From assembly GCA_036558265.1 (NCBI GenBank), contig DATBFY010000094.1:1-6074 (forward strand): 6,074 bases of DNA. Direction: 5' to 3'. Position 1 is the first letter of the stretch, and each line of letters begins with the position of its first letter. Source of the DNA: RYN-433 sp036558265 (GTDB lineage Bacteria; Planctomycetota; Phycisphaerae; Tepidisphaerales; Tepidisphaeraceae). The translations under genes and the position numbers were made by a program. Shown here one piece after another: positions 4,728-6,074 of the stretch. Under the pieces are notes generated by a model. The model was not told the DNA's origin and did not search any database. It was given only the letters and a program-made list of their open reading frames with translations.

Positions 4728-6074
4728 TCAGACCTCGGGGTTGCGCGGGAATTTCACGTAGGGGAGGCGTATATCGTCCAGACCGGCCAGGATGCGGTTA
4801 AGGGAGAAGGTGCGCTGTTTTCGAGAAAGGGCGTAGTTGTCGAAGAGGAATTCGAGCCGGGTGGCGAGGAAGTTGACGGTTTCGCCTTCGGGCAGGAAGT
4901 CGCTGCGAATCGATTTGTCCGGGGGGGCGTAGCGTTTGCCGCCGGCGAAGGCGATCAGGTCGTCCTGGTCCACGCCGTCGCCGCTGACGCCGATGGCGCC
5001 GACGAAGCGGCCCTTCTTATAGAGCGGGATGCCGCCGGGGAAGATCGTGATGCCGTCGGGGAGCGGGTTCTTGTTGCCGCCCAGCGTCGTGGCCGCGAGG
5101 TTGGCGGGGTCGAGGCTGAGCTGGTTTTGCAGGTGGAAGAGCGGCCCCGGGCCGGTGCTGGCGATGCCGGGGGGGAAGAAGGGCTGGGCGAGGAAGCCGA
5201 CCGCACGGGTGGAGACGGCGTGGTTGTCGTCGGAGAAGAAGGCGGCGGTGCGGGCCTTCTGGACGGCGACGTCGTAGGAGAAGTTGGTCCCATCGTCCAT
5301 GCGGAACGCGCCGAGGATGTCGCCGTCGCGATCGACGACGGCCACGTGGACGCGCGCCGCCAGGCCCACGGGCAGGCGGATGCCGCCGCGGGTGACGGTG
5401 GCCTGGCGGACGGCGTCCTCGATGACGGTTTCGACATCGGCGACGGTCAGGCGCGTGGAGTCCTTTCTCGTGTCGTTGCTGGTGATGATGCCGAAGTCGG
5501 TGGCGGCGGGATTGGTGTTCTTGAGCTCGCCGCCGACGCCGGCGAAGGTGGCGCGGGGGAACGGCGGCGGGACGCTGTCGGCGGGTGCGGTCAGGGTGGT
5601 GCCGTCGCCGGCGGACTCGATCTGGGCGAGCGTGCGCGAGGGATTTGCAGTCGCGGCGGTGTCGAGCGTGAACGGAAGCGACAAGCCGTCGATGAAAATG
5701 CGCGGGGCGCGGATTTTTTCGTTGGGCAGGAAGCCCGTTGCGCCGGCGAGGGCGATCGATTCGTCGAGATCGTGTTCCTCCTTGCCGGCGAAGAACCGTT
5801 TCTTCGGATTATCGGGGTCGTTGAGGGTGGCGATGAGGTCTTGTCGGGCGGCGACGTCGCGGCCGTCGCCGGCGACGCCGATCCCGCCGACGGGGATGCC
5901 GTTCTTGAAGAGCGGGATGCCGCCGGGGTCGCCGGAGATGTTGAGGGGGATCGCGCCCGGGCCGGTGGCCTGGTCACGTGTAGCAGCCAGGCCCACGTCG
6001 GATCCGGGAAGGGTGGAGAACTCGACGCCATAGAGGGGGCCACCCGGGGTGTTCTTGATGTCGGGAGGGAAGTT
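4728..6074 (-). CDS. Duplicated GlcG/HbpS-like (heme-binding type) domain protein, 5' end outside window
   Basis: The frame is open from the right window edge to the TGA at 4728, giving 448 visible residues; the N-terminus is missing. The GTG at 5996 is internal, because the 26 codons upstream continue the same domain (FPPDIKNTPGGPLYGVEFS). Numbering from the window edge, a complete GlcG/HbpS-like unit (PF03928 style) runs from about 209 (LTVADVETVIEDAVRQA) through ARVHVAVVDRDGDILGAFRM, an SYDVAVQKARTAAFF helix and GGIPLYKKGRFVGAIGVSGDG at about 347-367. The first unit is cut, but its equivalent GGIPLFKNGIPVGGIGVAGDG sits at about 51-71. FPP-x-I...GPL also recurs, showing an internal duplication. 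A linker rich in Pro, Ala and Thr (about 135-205) joins the units. HbpS/GlcG domains bind heme or cobalamin-like cofactors in some members; no ligand residue is certain here. The C-terminal 70 residues form a basic extension. It heads a probable two-gene operon. Confidence 0.8.
   Translation of the reverse strand, partial: NFPPDIKNTPGGPLYGVEFSTLPGSDVGLAATRDQATGPGAIPLNISGDPGGIPLFKNGIPVGGIGVAGDGRDVAARQDLIATLNDPDNPKKRFFAGKEEHDLDESIALAGATGFLPNEKIRAPRIFIDGLSLPFTLDTAATANPSRTLAQIESAGDGTTLTAPADSVPPPFPRATFAGVGGELKNTNPAATDFGIITSNDTRKDSTRLTVADVETVIEDAVRQATVTRGGIRLPVGLAARVHVAVVDRDGDILGAFRMDDGTNFSYDVAVQKARTAAFFSDDNHAVSTRAVGFLAQPFFPPGIASTGPGPLFHLQNQLSLDPANLAATTLGGNKNPLPDGITIFPGGIPLYKKGRFVGAIGVSGDGVDQDDLIAFAGGKRYAPPDKSIRSDFLPEGETVNFLATRLEFLFDNYALSRKQRTFSLNRILAGLDDIRLPYVKFPRNPEV

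Noticed and set aside
5284..6033. Plus-strand frame opposite the GlcG-like gene
   Set aside because: The minus frame encodes a duplicated recognisable domain. The plus frame has no pattern of its own.

Overview
The window is GC-rich. It carries two secreted-type proteins typical of Planctomycetota: a DUF1080 (3-keto-disaccharide hydrolase-like) protein and a sulfatase with the CxPSR formylglycine motif. It also has a GlcG/HbpS-like repeat protein, weak or absent Shine-Dalgarno sequences at most starts, and conspicuous AT-richer or short-period repeats between genes. The best guess is a planctomycete or a close relative in the PVC group. This rests on gene content and style, not on a marker gene.

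Layout from left to right. Positions 1-53 (minus) hold the first 17 codons of a gene that leaves the window. Positions 95-212 are a nested palindromic element. Positions 222-944 (minus) encode a secreted DUF1080 protein. Positions 969-1051 are a palindrome built from a 7-bp word, lying in the divergent gap before an EamA/DMT-family membrane transporter (1124-2068, plus). Positions 2120-2602 (minus) encode an unrecognised protein of about 160 residues, convergent with the transporter. Positions 2603-2800 have no gene I can support. Positions 2801-2952 are a 152-bp imperfect inverted repeat. Positions 2968-4236 (minus) encode a secreted sulfatase. Two further repeats (4269-4299 and 4322-4381) separate it from a small two-helix membrane protein (4350-4700, minus). 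That gene lies 27 bp downstream of a large gene with duplicated GlcG/HbpS-like domains (4728-6074, minus), which is cut by the window edge.

Functionally, the DUF1080 protein and the sulfatase fit extracellular or periplasmic breakdown of (sulfated) sugars. They are not one operon, since the transporter and the unknown gene lie between them. The GlcG-like gene and the small membrane gene look co-transcribed. The most striking feature is the repeats: five unrelated-looking elements occupy the gene boundaries. All but one are built from short tandem words, and three form stems around an 18-21 nt loop. Three of the four palindromes lie directly at or after a minus-strand stop codon. I know of similar words being common between genes in planctomycete and other environmental genomes, but I know of no established function for them.
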